Source: Pseudomonas gingeri
Lineage (GTDB): Bacteria; Pseudomonadota; Gammaproteobacteria; Pseudomonadales; Pseudomonadaceae
Length of the DNA stretch: 64,000 bases
Reading direction: 5' to 3'
Assembly (NCBI RefSeq): GCF_013385635.1
Contig: NZ_JACAPR010000015.1
Location: 95,946 to 159,945 of the forward strand
The notes beneath the pieces are model-generated. The model saw only the letters and a program-made list of their open reading frames with translations. It was not told the DNA's origin and searched no databases. Below, in pieces: positions 36,242 through 45,656 of this stretch. Positions within the stretch are counted from its first letter, which is position 1. Every line of letters begins with the position of its first letter. The position numbers were made by a program, and so were the translations under genes.

Positions 36242-38659
36242 ATGCGTTTTTGCTGCCTGTGGGTTATCGGCTGTTTGTGTTTTCCCTTGATGGCTTTTCC
36301 CTCGGGGGCCTGGGCCGCGCCTGCGCCTCATGGGGCAGACCTGCCGCTGTCCACCACCCAGCAGCAGTGGCTTGATGAGCATCGGGAGTTGCGTGTCGGC
36401 CTGGTACTGCAGGCGCCCTACGCCCAGTACGACCGACGATTGCAGCGGCTGTCGGGGGCCAATGTCGAGCTGATGGCCTGGCTGGCGAAGGCGATGAATG
36501 TGGAACTGACCTGGCGTAACTTTCCCGATCAGGCCCAACTGGAAAAAGCCTTGGGCGAGGGGGAGATCGATCTTGCCCCGGGCTTGACCCAGACGCCGGC
36601 CGGCCTGCGTCTGTGGTTGTTCTCCGATCCCTACATGCGTGTGCCGCAGTTGGTGGTGGGCGAGCGTAACGGTGCCGGTGCCGTCGAACTGGAAAAACTC
36701 GACAGCCAGACCCGCGTCGCCGTACGCATGCCCAGTCCGATTGCCGATTACCTGCGCAGTACCTATGGCAATCTCAATCTGCAGGGCGTGCCGCTGGAGC
36801 GCCAGGCGTTGCAACTGTTGTTGAGCCAGCAGGCCCGTTATGCGGTGGTCGACGAGGCCCAGCTCAGCCGGTTGTCCGGCGAGGAAGAGTTTGCCGGATT
36901 GGCGGTGGTGGGGGATATCGGCCTGCCGCAACTGCTGCGAGTAGCGACCCGACGAGACTGGCCGGAGTTGGCAGGGATCGTCGAAAAGGCCTTGCATGCG
37001 GTGCCGGCCCGGGACCTCGACCAGTTGCATATGCGCTGGTTGCAGCCCAAGTACCCGCGGCTGTCCGCTTCGCCGGGGTTCTGGCAGAACCTCTGCCTGT
37101 TGCTGGTGGTGATGTTGCTGGCGAGCCTGGCGATCGTGTTCTGGTTGCGTCGCCAGCAGCGCAGTCTTGAGCAGGCCCTGCTGGCCTCTCGTGAAGATCT
37201 CGCCTTGCGCGAGGCCAGCGAGGAGGCCCTGCGCCTGACCCAGTTCTCCATCGACCAGAGCACGGTGGGTATTCTCTGGGTCAACTGGGACAGCCATGTG
37301 CGCTATGCCAACCGGGCGGCGGAAGCCATGCTGGGCTACCCGCCGGGCGCCTTGTTCGATCGGCCCCTGATCGATTTCGAACCGAACCTGCACATGGACC
37401 GCTGGCTGAACCTGTGGAAACGCGCCCGGGCCAGTGACGAGGCGCCGCAGAGTTTCGAGACCCGATGCCTGCGCGCCGATGGCAGCATCCTGCCCGCCGA
37501 TGTGTCCCTCAGCTTCCTGCGCTTTCGCGACGGCGAGTACCTGGTGGTCTACATCAACGATGTCACCGAGCGCCGTCGCGCCCTGGCGGCCTTGCAGGAA
37601 AGCGAGGCACGACTCAAGGGCATCGCGGCGAATGTCCCTGGCCTGGTGTTTCGCCTCGAACGCGTGCCGCAGACGGGCGAACTGTATTTTCCCTATATCA
37701 GCGAGGGCAGCGAAAGCCTGGTGGGTTATCCACCGGCCACCCTGCGCCAGCCGGATATCGGCCTGCGCAGCCTGGTACATAGGGATGACCGTGCCGATTA
37801 TCACCGTGTCCAGGACCTGGCCGTGGACTCCGGCAGCGACTGGTCCTGGCAGGGGCGGATCATGACCCGCGAAGGCCGGCAACGCTGGGCGGAGATCAAG
37901 GCCATCACCCGGCGCCTGGAGGACGGTACGGTGGTCTGGGACGGGATCGTCTGGGATATCAGCGAAAGCAAGCGGATCGAACTGGAGCTGGCCAGTTCGC
38001 GGGAACAACTGCGCGAGCTATCGGCGCACCTGGAGAGTGTCCGGGAGGAAGAAAAGGCCCGTATCGCCCGGGAGGTCCATGACGAACTGGGGCAGATGCT
38101 GACCGTGCTCAAGCTGGAAACCTCCATGTGCGAGCTGGCCTACGCGCAACTGGATCCCGGGCTGAATGAGCGCCTCAACAGTATGAAAAGGTTGATCGCC
38201 CAGTTGTTCCAACTGGTACGGGATGTGGCGACGGCCCTGCGCCCGCCGATTCTCGATGCCGGTATTGCCTCGGCGATCGAGTGGCAGGCCCGGCGCTTTG
38301 AAGCGCGGACGCAGATCCCGTGTCTGGTGCAGGTCCCGGAGAATCTGCCGAGGCTCAGCGATGCCAAGGCCATCGGCCTGTTTCGGATCCTTCAGGAGGC
38401 CTTGACCAATGTCATGCGCCACGCCCAGGCGCATACTGTTGAACTGACACTGGCGATTGACGGCCAGGACCTGTGCCTGAGTATCAGTGACGATGGCGTG
38501 GGTTTTGTTGCTCCCAGTGGGAGGCCGACATCCTTCGGGGTGGTGGGTATGCGTGAGCGGGTGCTGATGCTCGGTGGCAGTCTGTTGCTGGAAAGCAGCG
38601 TCGGCGAGGGCACGACCCTGAGTGTCCGTGTGCCGTTGGATCGGCCTTTGGATGTATGA
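36242..38659 (+). CDS. Hybrid sensor kinase: periplasmic SBP domain, PAS domains, HisKA_3
   Basis: About 805 residues. Signal peptide, SBP_bac_3 domain (~40-265), membrane helix (LCLLLVVMLLASLAIVFWL), two PAS domains, then HisKA_3 with phospho-acceptor H613 (AREVHDELGQM) and a HATPase (ISDDGVGFV). It probably binds an amino-acid- or amine-like ligand in the periplasm and passes phosphate to the NarL-type regulator encoded 26 bases downstream. ATG 36242 follows GGATGAG; ATG 36230 and TTG 36218 are in-frame alternatives. Confidence 0.9.
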   Translation: MRFCCLWVIGCLCFPLMAFPSGAWAAPAPHGADLPLSTTQQQWLDEHRELRVGLVLQAPYAQYDRRLQRLSGANVELMAWLAKAMNVELTWRNFPDQAQLEKALGEGEIDLAPGLTQTPAGLRLWLFSDPYMRVPQLVVGERNGAGAVELEKLDSQTRVAVRMPSPIADYLRSTYGNLNLQGVPLERQALQLLLSQQARYAVVDEAQLSRLSGEEEFAGLAVVGDIGLPQLLRVATRRDWPELAGIVEKALHAVPARDLDQLHMRWLQPKYPRLSASPGFWQNLCLLLVVMLLASLAIVFWLRRQQRSLEQALLASREDLALREASEEALRLTQFSIDQSTVGILWVNWDSHVRYANRAAEAMLGYPPGALFDRPLIDFEPNLHMDRWLNLWKRARASDEAPQSFETRCLRADGSILPADVSLSFLRFRDGEYLVVYINDVTERRRALAALQESEARLKGIAANVPGLVFRLERVPQTGELYFPYISEGSESLVGYPPATLRQPDIGLRSLVHRDDRADYHRVQDLAVDSGSDWSWQGRIMTREGRQRWAEIKAITRRLEDGTVVWDGIVWDISESKRIELELASSREQLRELSAHLESVREEEKARIAREVHDELGQMLTVLKLETSMCELAYAQLDPGLNERLNSMKRLIAQLFQLVRDVATALRPPILDAGIASAIEWQARRFEARTQIPCLVQVPENLPRLSDAKAIGLFRILQEALTNVMRHAQAHTVELTLAIDGQDLCLSISDDGVGFVAPSGRPTSFGVVGMRERVLMLGGSLLLESSVGEGTTLSVRVPLDRPLDV

Positions 38660-38685
38660 ACCCTTTGATCGAGCAGGAGTAGCGC

Positions 38686-39315
38686 GTGATCCGTGTACTG
38701 GTAGCTGAAGACCACACCATTGTCCGTGAGGGCATCAAGCAATTGATCGGCCTGGCCAAGGATCTTCAGGTCGTGGGCGAGGCCAGTCACGGCGAGCAGT
38801 TGCTCGAGACGCTGCGGCATACGCCCTGCGAGGTCGTGCTGCTGGATATCTCGATGCCCGGCGTCAATGGCCTGGAGGCCATTCCGCGGATCCGGGCGTT
38901 GAGCAATCCGCCGGCGATCCTGGTGTTGTCGATGCATGACGAGGCGCAGATGGCTGCACGGGCGCTCAAGGTCGGCGCCGCCGGCTATGCCACCAAGGAC
39001 AGCGATCCGGCCCTGTTGCTGACGGCCATCCGCAAAGTGGCGGCCGGCGGCCGTTATATCGATCCGGACCTGGCCGACCGGATGGTCTTCGAAGTCGGCC
39101 TGACCGATTCCCGTCCCTTGCATGCCCTGCTGTCGGAGCGGGAGTTCTCGGTATTCGAACGCCTGGCCCAGGGCGCCAATGTGAACGATATCGCCCAGCA
39201 ACTGGCCCTGAGCAGCAAGACCATCAGCACCCACAAGGCCCGATTGATGCAGAAGCTCAATATCACCTCCCTTGCCGAACTGGTGAAATACGCCATGGAG
39301 CACAAGCTGCTCTGA
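38686..39315 (+). CDS. NarL/FixJ-type response regulator
   Basis: 209 residues. The receiver domain has D8-D9-equivalent AEDH, phospho-acceptor D54 (VVLLDISMPG) and the K of GYATKDSD. The C-terminal LuxR-type HTH is LSEREFSVFERLAQGANVND. The start is GTG 38686, with GCAGGAGT upstream. Partner of the preceding sensor kinase. Its targets are unknown; the polyamine-type transporter downstream is a candidate by position. Confidence 0.93.
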   Translation: MIRVLVAEDHTIVREGIKQLIGLAKDLQVVGEASHGEQLLETLRHTPCEVVLLDISMPGVNGLEAIPRIRALSNPPAILVLSMHDEAQMAARALKVGAAGYATKDSDPALLLTAIRKVAAGGRYIDPDLADRMVFEVGLTDSRPLHALLSEREFSVFERLAQGANVNDIAQQLALSSKTISTHKARLMQKLNITSLAELVKYAMEHKLL

Positions 39316-39321
39316 GCTTTA

Positions 39322-39405
39322 TGTAGGAGCCGGCTTGCCGGCGATGGCGTCCGAATCATCGCCGCAGGACTCAAGGGCCTCATCGCCGGCAAACCGGCTC
39401 CTACA
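39322..39405. repeat. REPIN between the response regulator and the transporter genes
   Basis: Inverted pair TGTAGGAGCCGGCTTGCCGG and CCGGCAAACCGGCTCCTACA with one mismatch between arms. The remaining gap to 39634 shows no gene. Confidence 0.9.
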
Positions 39406-39634
39406 GAAGGTGCGCATATCCATTTACGACAGCTCTCGGGTGGCCTTTGACGCTGCTCCGGGCGTCAAAGGCGGGATCAATCCCGGGTCTTATCCAATCG
39501 CGCCATCCTTGTAGGGCGATCCCTACCCCAATTCTTCCAGACGGCTGAGGACAATCTCTCACCCCCCCCGATTTGCGCTGCCGCAAGGGTTCACTAGGCT
39601 TAGACCACGGCAGTCAAAAACAAAAGGTGTGGGT

Positions 39635-40759
39635 ATGAGCGAGGTCGATTCAAGCGCTGGGGCGAAGGACATTCTGGTCAGCTTTCGTGGTGTGCAGAAG
39701 AGCTACGATGGCGAGAACCTGATCGTCAAGGACCTCAACCTGGACATTCGCAAGGGCGAATTCCTTACCCTGCTCGGGCCCTCCGGTTCCGGCAAGACCA
39801 CCAGCCTGATGATGCTGGCCGGGTTCGAAACCCCGACCGCCGGCGAGATCCAACTGGCCGGGCGCTCCATCAACAACGTGCCGCCGCACAAGCGCGATAT
39901 CGGCATGGTGTTCCAGAACTATGCCTTGTTCCCCCACATGACCGTCGCCGAGAACCTGGCGTTTCCGCTGACCGTGCGTGGCCTGAGCAAGACCGACGTC
40001 AGCGAACGGGTCAAGCGGGTCCTGGGCATGGTCCAGCTCGACAAGTTCGCCCAGCGCTACCCGGCGCAACTGTCCGGTGGTCAGCAACAGCGGGTGGCGC
40101 TGGCCCGGGCCCTGGTGTTCGAACCGCAACTGGTGTTGATGGACGAACCGCTGGGGGCACTGGACAAACAACTGCGTGAACACATGCAGATGGAGATCAA
40201 GCACCTGCACCAGCGCCTGGGCGTGACCGTGGTCTATGTGACCCACGACCAGGGTGAAGCCCTGACCATGTCCGACCGGGTGGCAGTGTTCCATCAGGGC
40301 GAAATCCAGCAGATCGCCCCGCCGCGCACGCTCTATGAAGAGCCGAAGAACACCTTTGTCGCCAACTTCATCGGCGAGAACAACCGCCTCAACGGTCGCC
40401 TGCACAGCCACACCGGCGATCGCTGCGTGGTCGAGCTGGGACGCGGGGAAAAGGTCGAGGCGCTGGCGGTGAATGTCGGCCAGGCCGGCGAGCCGGTCAC
40501 CCTGTCGATCAGGCCGGAGCGCATCAGCCTCAACGGCTCCAGCGAGTCCTGCGTCAACCGTTTCTCGGGCCGCGTGGCCGAATTCATCTACCTGGGCGAC
40601 CACGTTCGTGTGCGCCTGGAAGTCTGCGGCAAAACCGACTTCTTCGTGAAACAACCCATTGCCGAGCTGGATCCGGCACTGGCGGTCGGCGATGTCGTCC
40701 CCATTGGCTGGCAGGTCGAGCACGTTCGCGCGCTGGACCCGTTGCTCGACGCCGGCTGA
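39635..40759 (+). CDS. ABC transporter ATP-binding protein, polyamine type
   Basis: 374 residues. Walker A GPSGSGKTT, signature LSGGQQQRVALARAL, Walker B LVLMDEPLGALD and the H-loop THDQGEAL are complete, followed by a TOBE domain (~290-365). Close to PotA-type ATPases for spermidine or putrescine uptake. The start at 39635 follows AAAAGGTG; GTG 39629 is possible. The order ATPase, binding protein and two permeases matches a polyamine-annotated cluster in P. putida (from memory). Confidence 0.93.
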   Translation: MSEVDSSAGAKDILVSFRGVQKSYDGENLIVKDLNLDIRKGEFLTLLGPSGSGKTTSLMMLAGFETPTAGEIQLAGRSINNVPPHKRDIGMVFQNYALFPHMTVAENLAFPLTVRGLSKTDVSERVKRVLGMVQLDKFAQRYPAQLSGGQQQRVALARALVFEPQLVLMDEPLGALDKQLREHMQMEIKHLHQRLGVTVVYVTHDQGEALTMSDRVAVFHQGEIQQIAPPRTLYEEPKNTFVANFIGENNRLNGRLHSHTGDRCVVELGRGEKVEALAVNVGQAGEPVTLSIRPERISLNGSSESCVNRFSGRVAEFIYLGDHVRVRLEVCGKTDFFVKQPIAELDPALAVGDVVPIGWQVEHVRALDPLLDAG

Positions 40760-40829
40760 GCGCTGTAACCCAAGAGGCGAACCCATCGCCCCGTGCTTCA
40801 CCAACCTGCACTCGTGGAGAGAAGAATAA

Positions 40830-41873
40830 ATGCTCAAATCCCTGAAATTCAGTGCCCTCGCGTTAGGGCTGATGTGCGCGGCAAATGCCATGGCGGCGAC
40901 CGACCTGACCGTGGTGTCCTTTGGTGGCGCGAACAAGGCGGCCCAGGTCAAGGCCTTCTATGCTCCTTGGGAAGCCCAGGCGGGCAACGGCAAGATCGTT
41001 GCCGGCGAGTACAACGGCGAGATGGCCAAGGTGAAGGCGATGGTCGACACCAAGAGCGTGTCCTGGGACCTGGTGGAAGTCGAGTCGCCGGAACTGTCCC
41101 GTGGTTGTGACGAAGACATGTTCGAGCAACTGGACCCGGCCCTGTTCGGCAAGGCCGAAGACTACGTCAAGGGCGCCATCCAGCCTTGCGGCGTCGGCTT
41201 CTTCGTCTGGTCGACCGTGCTCGCCTACAACGCCGACAAGCTGGCCTCCGCACCTACCAGCTGGGCCGATTTCTGGGATACCAAGAAATTCCCGGGCAAG
41301 CGCGGCCTGCGCAAGGGTGCCAAGTACACCCTGGAATTCGCCCTGATGGCCGACGGTGTCGCACCGAAGGACGTCTATAAGGTGCTGGCCGGCAAGGATG
41401 GCCAGGACCGTGCGTTCAAGAAGCTCGATGAGCTCAAGCCCAACATCCAGTGGTGGGAAGCCGGTGCCCAGCCGCCGCAGTACCTCGCCTCCGGTGACGT
41501 GGTCATGAGCTCGGCCTACAACGGCCGGATCGCTGCCGTACAGAAGGAAAGCAACCTGAAAGTGGTGTGGAACGGCGGCATCTACGACTTCGACGCCTGG
41601 GCCATTCCAAGGGGGCTGGACAAGGCGCGTGCCGATGCAGCGAAGAAGTTCATCGCGTTCTCGGTCATGCCGCAGCAGCAGAAGACCTACTCGGAAAACA
41701 TCGCCTACGGTCCGGCCAACACCCAGGCCGTACCGTTGCTGGCCAAGGACATCCTGAAGGATATGCCGACCACTCCGGAAAACATCGCCAACCAGGTGCA
41801 GATCGACGTCAGCTTCTGGGCTGACAACGGCGAGCAACTGGAACAGCGTTTCAACGCCTGGGCCGCGAAGTAA
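40830..41873 (+). CDS. Periplasmic substrate-binding protein, PotD/PotF type
   Basis: 347 residues with a clear signal peptide (MLKSLKFSALALGLMCAANA-MA). Mature part begins TDLTVVSFGGANKAAQVKAF, as in SBP_bac_8 polyamine-like binding proteins, and continues with conserved aromatic positions (NIQWWEAGAQPPQYLASGDV). Substrate may be a polyamine or a related amine; this is not settled by sequence. It is followed by a REPIN, which probably lets this mRNA accumulate above that of the permeases. Confidence 0.92.
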   Translation: MLKSLKFSALALGLMCAANAMAATDLTVVSFGGANKAAQVKAFYAPWEAQAGNGKIVAGEYNGEMAKVKAMVDTKSVSWDLVEVESPELSRGCDEDMFEQLDPALFGKAEDYVKGAIQPCGVGFFVWSTVLAYNADKLASAPTSWADFWDTKKFPGKRGLRKGAKYTLEFALMADGVAPKDVYKVLAGKDGQDRAFKKLDELKPNIQWWEAGAQPPQYLASGDVVMSSAYNGRIAAVQKESNLKVVWNGGIYDFDAWAIPRGLDKARADAAKKFIAFSVMPQQQKTYSENIAYGPANTQAVPLLAKDILKDMPTTPENIANQVQIDVSFWADNGEQLEQRFNAWAAK

Positions 41874-41905
41874 CGGAACACGGTCTCGCAGACGCTGCAT
41901 AACCC

Positions 41906-41989
41906 TGTAGGAGCCGGCTTGCCGGCGATGACCGCCGATCAGGCGATGTAAGCCTTACGGGCCTCATCGCCGGCAAGCCGGCTCCCACA
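41906..41989. repeat. REPIN between binding-protein and permease genes
   Basis: TGTAGGAGCCGGCTTGCCGG facing CCGGCAAGCCGGCTCCCACA. It lies inside the transporter operon. Hairpins at this place commonly stabilise the upstream binding-protein mRNA. Confidence 0.92.
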
Positions 41990-42095
41990 GGGACTCTGTT
42001 CAACCCGTTGGGTTTGTGTGTTTCAGAAGAACAGCAGGCAGTGTCCCGTAACGGGATACCGGCCGTTGTCACAATAAAGTATTCCGGAGTTCGCC

Positions 42096-43343
42096 ATGGC
42101 CATCACCGTTCCTCTGAACGAGGGGACCAGTCCCACCCTGAAGCAGCGCCTGGCGCGTGCCGAGAGGGTCAACCGCTGGAAGGCCCAGGCCTTGATTGCG
42201 CCGCTGGTGCTGTTTCTGTTGCTGGTGTTCCTGGTCCCTATCGTGGCGCTGCTCTATAAAAGCGTCGGCAACCCGGAGGTGGTTGGTGCCATGCCACGGA
42301 CCGTGGCCGCCGTCGCTGCCTGGGATGGCAAGAGCCTGCCCGGCGAGCCGGTGTACAAGGCCCTCAGCGAAGACCTGGGCGAAGCGCGCAGGAATCAGAC
42401 CCTGGGCGATCTGTCCAAACGCCTGAACATGGAACTGGCCGGCTATCGCAGCCTGCTGACCAAGACCGCCCGTGCCTTGCCGTTCAAGACCGAACCGGCC
42501 TCTTATAAAGAAGCGCTGGAAGCCCTCGATGAACGTTGGGGCGACCCGGCGTACTGGCAGGCCATCCGCCGCAATACCAGTAGCATGACCCCCTATTACC
42601 TGCTGGCGGCCGTCGACCATCGGATCGACGACCTCGGCGAACTGGCCCCGGCCACGCCGGACCAGGCGATCTACCTCGATATCTTCGCCCGCACGTTCTG
42701 GATGGGGCTGGTGATCACCGCGATCTGCCTGGTCCTGGCGTACCCGTTGGCCTACCTGCTGGCGAATCTGCCGGCGCGCAAGAGCAACCTGTTGATGATC
42801 CTCGTGCTGCTGCCGTTCTGGACGTCGATCCTGGTACGGGTCGCGGCCTGGATCGTGCTGCTGCAGTCGGGTGGACTGATCAACAGCGCCCTGCTGGCCA
42901 TGGGCGTGATCGACAAGCCGCTGGAGCTGGTCTTCAATCGCACCGGGGTCTACATCTCCATGGTGCACATCCTGCTGCCGTTCATGATCCTGCCGATCTA
43001 CAGCGTGATGAAAGGCATCTCGCCGACCTACATGCGGGCGGCGATTTCCCTCGGCTGTCATCCGTTCGCCAGCTTCTGGCGGGTGTACTTCCCGCAGACC
43101 TATGCGGGTGTCGGCGCCGGCTGCCTGCTGGTGTTCATCCTGGCGATTGGTTACTACATCACCCCGGCGTTGCTGGGCAGTCCGAACGACCAGATGGTCA
43201 GCTATTTCGTCGCCTTCTACACCAATACCAGCATCAACTGGGGCATGGCGACGGCACTGGGCGGCTTGCTGCTGCTGGCCACCGTGCTGTTGTACCTGAT
43301 CTACAGCCGGCTGGTCGGTGCAAGCCGCCTGCGCCTGAGCTAA
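42096..43343 (+). CDS. ABC transporter permease 1 with long periplasmic insert
   Basis: 415 residues, long for this family (about 280-310). A first membrane helix (~35-55) is followed by roughly 150 residues of soluble, charged sequence before the next helix, then five more helices with the EAA-like loop YMRAAISLGCHPFASFWRVY. The insert is probably periplasmic, as in some PotB/PotH relatives. It pairs with the next permease, 13 bases away. Confidence 0.9.
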   Translation: MAITVPLNEGTSPTLKQRLARAERVNRWKAQALIAPLVLFLLLVFLVPIVALLYKSVGNPEVVGAMPRTVAAVAAWDGKSLPGEPVYKALSEDLGEARRNQTLGDLSKRLNMELAGYRSLLTKTARALPFKTEPASYKEALEALDERWGDPAYWQAIRRNTSSMTPYYLLAAVDHRIDDLGELAPATPDQAIYLDIFARTFWMGLVITAICLVLAYPLAYLLANLPARKSNLLMILVLLPFWTSILVRVAAWIVLLQSGGLINSALLAMGVIDKPLELVFNRTGVYISMVHILLPFMILPIYSVMKGISPTYMRAAISLGCHPFASFWRVYFPQTYAGVGAGCLLVFILAIGYYITPALLGSPNDQMVSYFVAFYTNTSINWGMATALGGLLLLATVLLYLIYSRLVGASRLRLS

Positions 43344-43356
43344 GGAGAGAATCGAA

Positions 43357-44181
43357 ATGCTGAGTCCGTACATGTCGCCCGTCGAGCGGGTCTGGTTCTA
43401 CAGCTTGCGCATCCTGTGCGGGTTGATCCTGCTGTTCCTGATCCTGCCGGTGCTGGTGATCATTCCGCTGTCGTTCAATTCGGGCAGCTTCCTGGTCTAT
43501 CCGCTGCAAGGCTTTTCCCTGCACTGGTACCAGGATTTCTTCGGCTCCGCCGAGTGGATGCGCGCCTTGAAGAACAGCATCATCGTGGCGCCGGCGGCGA
43601 CCGTGCTGGCGATGGTTTTCGGCACGCTGGCGGCGATCGGCCTGACCCGTGGAGACTTCCCGGGCAAGTCGCTGGTCATGGCGTTGGTGATTTCACCGAT
43701 GGTGGTGCCGGTGGTGATCATCGGGGTCGCCAGCTACCTGTTCTTCGCTCCGTTGGGCCTGGGCAACAGCTTCTTCTCGCTGATCGTGGTGCACGCGGTA
43801 TTGGGCGTACCCTTCGTGATCATTACCGTCTCGGCGACCTTGCAAGGCTTCAACCACAACCTGGTAAGGGCCGCGGCCAGCCTGGGGGCATCGCCGTTGA
43901 CCACGTTCCGCCGGGTGACCTTGCCGTTGATCGCGCCGGGGGTGATTTCCGGGGCGTTGTTCGCCTTTGCCACCTCGTTCGATGAAGTGGTGGTGACCCT
44001 GTTCCTGGCAGGTCCCGAGCAGGCGACACTGCCGCGGCAGATGTTCAGCGGGATTCGCGAGAACCTCAGCCCGACCATCGCCGCCGCCGCGACGCTGCTG
44101 ATTGTCTTCTCGGTGATCCTGTTGCTGACCCTGGAGTGGTTGCGCGGACGCAGCGAGAAACTGCGTACCACCCAGGTGTAA
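43357..44181 (+). CDS. ABC transporter permease 2, PotC/PotI type
   Basis: 274 residues, six membrane helices. The cytoplasmic EAA-like loop is LVRAAASLGASPLTTFRRVT, which docks on the ATPase. Starts 13 bases after permease 1 with GGAGAG upstream. A REPIN follows. Confidence 0.92.
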   Translation: MLSPYMSPVERVWFYSLRILCGLILLFLILPVLVIIPLSFNSGSFLVYPLQGFSLHWYQDFFGSAEWMRALKNSIIVAPAATVLAMVFGTLAAIGLTRGDFPGKSLVMALVISPMVVPVVIIGVASYLFFAPLGLGNSFFSLIVVHAVLGVPFVIITVSATLQGFNHNLVRAAASLGASPLTTFRRVTLPLIAPGVISGALFAFATSFDEVVVTLFLAGPEQATLPRQMFSGIRENLSPTIAAAATLLIVFSVILLLTLEWLRGRSEKLRTTQV

Positions 44182-44199
44182 GCAGGACGCTGCGAACTT

Positions 44200-44283
44200 T
44201 GTGGGAGCCGGCTTGCCGGCGATGAGGCCCTTGAGAGGTGTACCGTTCTTGCCGCCGCCATCGCCGGCAAGCCGGCTCCCACA
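44200..44283. repeat. REPIN between permease 2 and the alcohol dehydrogenase
   Basis: TGTGGGAGCCGGCTTGCCGG faces CCGGCAAGCCGGCTCCCACA; the arms are perfect inverted copies. Confidence 0.92.
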
Positions 44284-44391
44284 GGTTCAGTACTCCTGCC
44301 GTTTTTCCGTTGATCTTCTCAATGGTAGAAAAAGACCATTCCCAGCTATTCTTGCTCGTGCCCTGATCACCACAACAAGAAGGCCGCGACC

Positions 44392-45540
44392 ATGAGCATT
44401 TCCGCATTCAAGATCGCCCATAAATTGATCACCGGCTCCGGCGCCATCGAGCAACTGGCCGATGAACTGACCCGGCTGGATGTCGATAATCCGCTGATCG
44501 TGACCGATGCCGCACTGGTCACCTCCGGGACCGTCGAACTGGCCCTCGCCCATCTGGGCGGACGCAGCTATGAGATCTACGACCGGGTGATGCCCGACCC
44601 GGAAATCGCCATTGTCGAGGACTGCATGCAGGTCTACCGCGAAGGTGGGCACGACGGCCTGATCGGCCTCGGGGGCGGCAGTGCCATCGATATCGCCAAG
44701 AGTGTCGCCGCCTACGCCGGTTATCACGGCGCCCTCGAAGACCTGTTCGGCATCGACCAGGTGCCGCGCAAGGGGCCGCCGCTGATTGCCATCCCGACCA
44801 CCGCCGGCACCGGCTCCGAAGTGACCAATGTGGCGATCCTTTCCGACAAGCAGGCCCAACTGAAGAAAGGCATTGTCAGTGACTACCTGCTGCCGGACGT
44901 GGCGCTGGTCAGTCCGCAGATGACCCTGACCTGTCCCCGTGGCGTGACTGCCGCCAGTGGTGTCGACGCGCTGGTGCACGCGGTCGAGGCCTACCTGTCG
45001 CTCAATGCCTCGCCGATCACCGACGCGTTGGCCATTGGCGCCGTCAAACTGATCGCCAGGGCCTTGCCCAAGGCATACGCCAACCCGGCGAACCTGCCGG
45101 CACGCGAAGACATGGCCACCGCCAGCCTGATGGCCGGCATGGCTTTCGGCAATGCCGGCGTCGGCGCGGTGCATGCATTGGCCTACCCCCTCGGCGGACG
45201 CTTCAATATCGCCCACGGGGTGAGCAATGCGCTGCTGCTGCCGTATGTCATGCAGTGGAACAAGCTGGCCTGTGTCGAGCGCATGCAGGACATCGCCATC
45301 GCCATGGGGGTGAATGTTTCCGGCCTGAGTACCATCGAGTCGGCGGACAAGGCGGTCGCCGCCATGAGCGAATTGTGCCGTGCGGTGGAGATCCCGGTCG
45401 GCCTGAACAGCTTCGGCGTACCTCTCGATGCGATCCCGGCGATGGCCGTGGAGGCCGCGGGTATCGAGCGCCTGATGCGCAATAACCCGCGTCGCCTGAG
45501 TGCGATGGATATCGAGAAGATCTACCGCGCCGCCTACTGA
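44392..45540 (+). CDS. Iron-containing alcohol dehydrogenase
   Basis: 382 residues, Fe-ADH (group III) family. NAD-binding loop GLGGGSAIDIAKSVA, then TTAGTGSEVTN, and metal ligands in GVDALVHAVEAY and VHALAYPLGGRFNIAHGVSN (one Asp, three His). It interconverts a primary alcohol or semialdehyde and its oxidation partner. Placed after a polyamine-type transporter, it could act on an amino-alcohol or aldehyde from amine breakdown, which is inference. It has its own 108-base upstream gap. Confidence 0.92.
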   Translation: MSISAFKIAHKLITGSGAIEQLADELTRLDVDNPLIVTDAALVTSGTVELALAHLGGRSYEIYDRVMPDPEIAIVEDCMQVYREGGHDGLIGLGGGSAIDIAKSVAAYAGYHGALEDLFGIDQVPRKGPPLIAIPTTAGTGSEVTNVAILSDKQAQLKKGIVSDYLLPDVALVSPQMTLTCPRGVTAASGVDALVHAVEAYLSLNASPITDALAIGAVKLIARALPKAYANPANLPAREDMATASLMAGMAFGNAGVGAVHALAYPLGGRFNIAHGVSNALLLPYVMQWNKLACVERMQDIAIAMGVNVSGLSTIESADKAVAAMSELCRAVEIPVGLNSFGVPLDAIPAMAVEAAGIERLMRNNPRRLSAMDIEKIYRAAY

Positions 45541-45656
45541 CGTCGCAGGACAACTGCCTCCTGACGGTGCGGCCAATCATCGCGGTCACGGTGCGCGTGG
45601 CGAAGCAGGAGGTATACAATGCGCGCCACCGTGATTCTGCTCAAAAAAGGTGCGTC

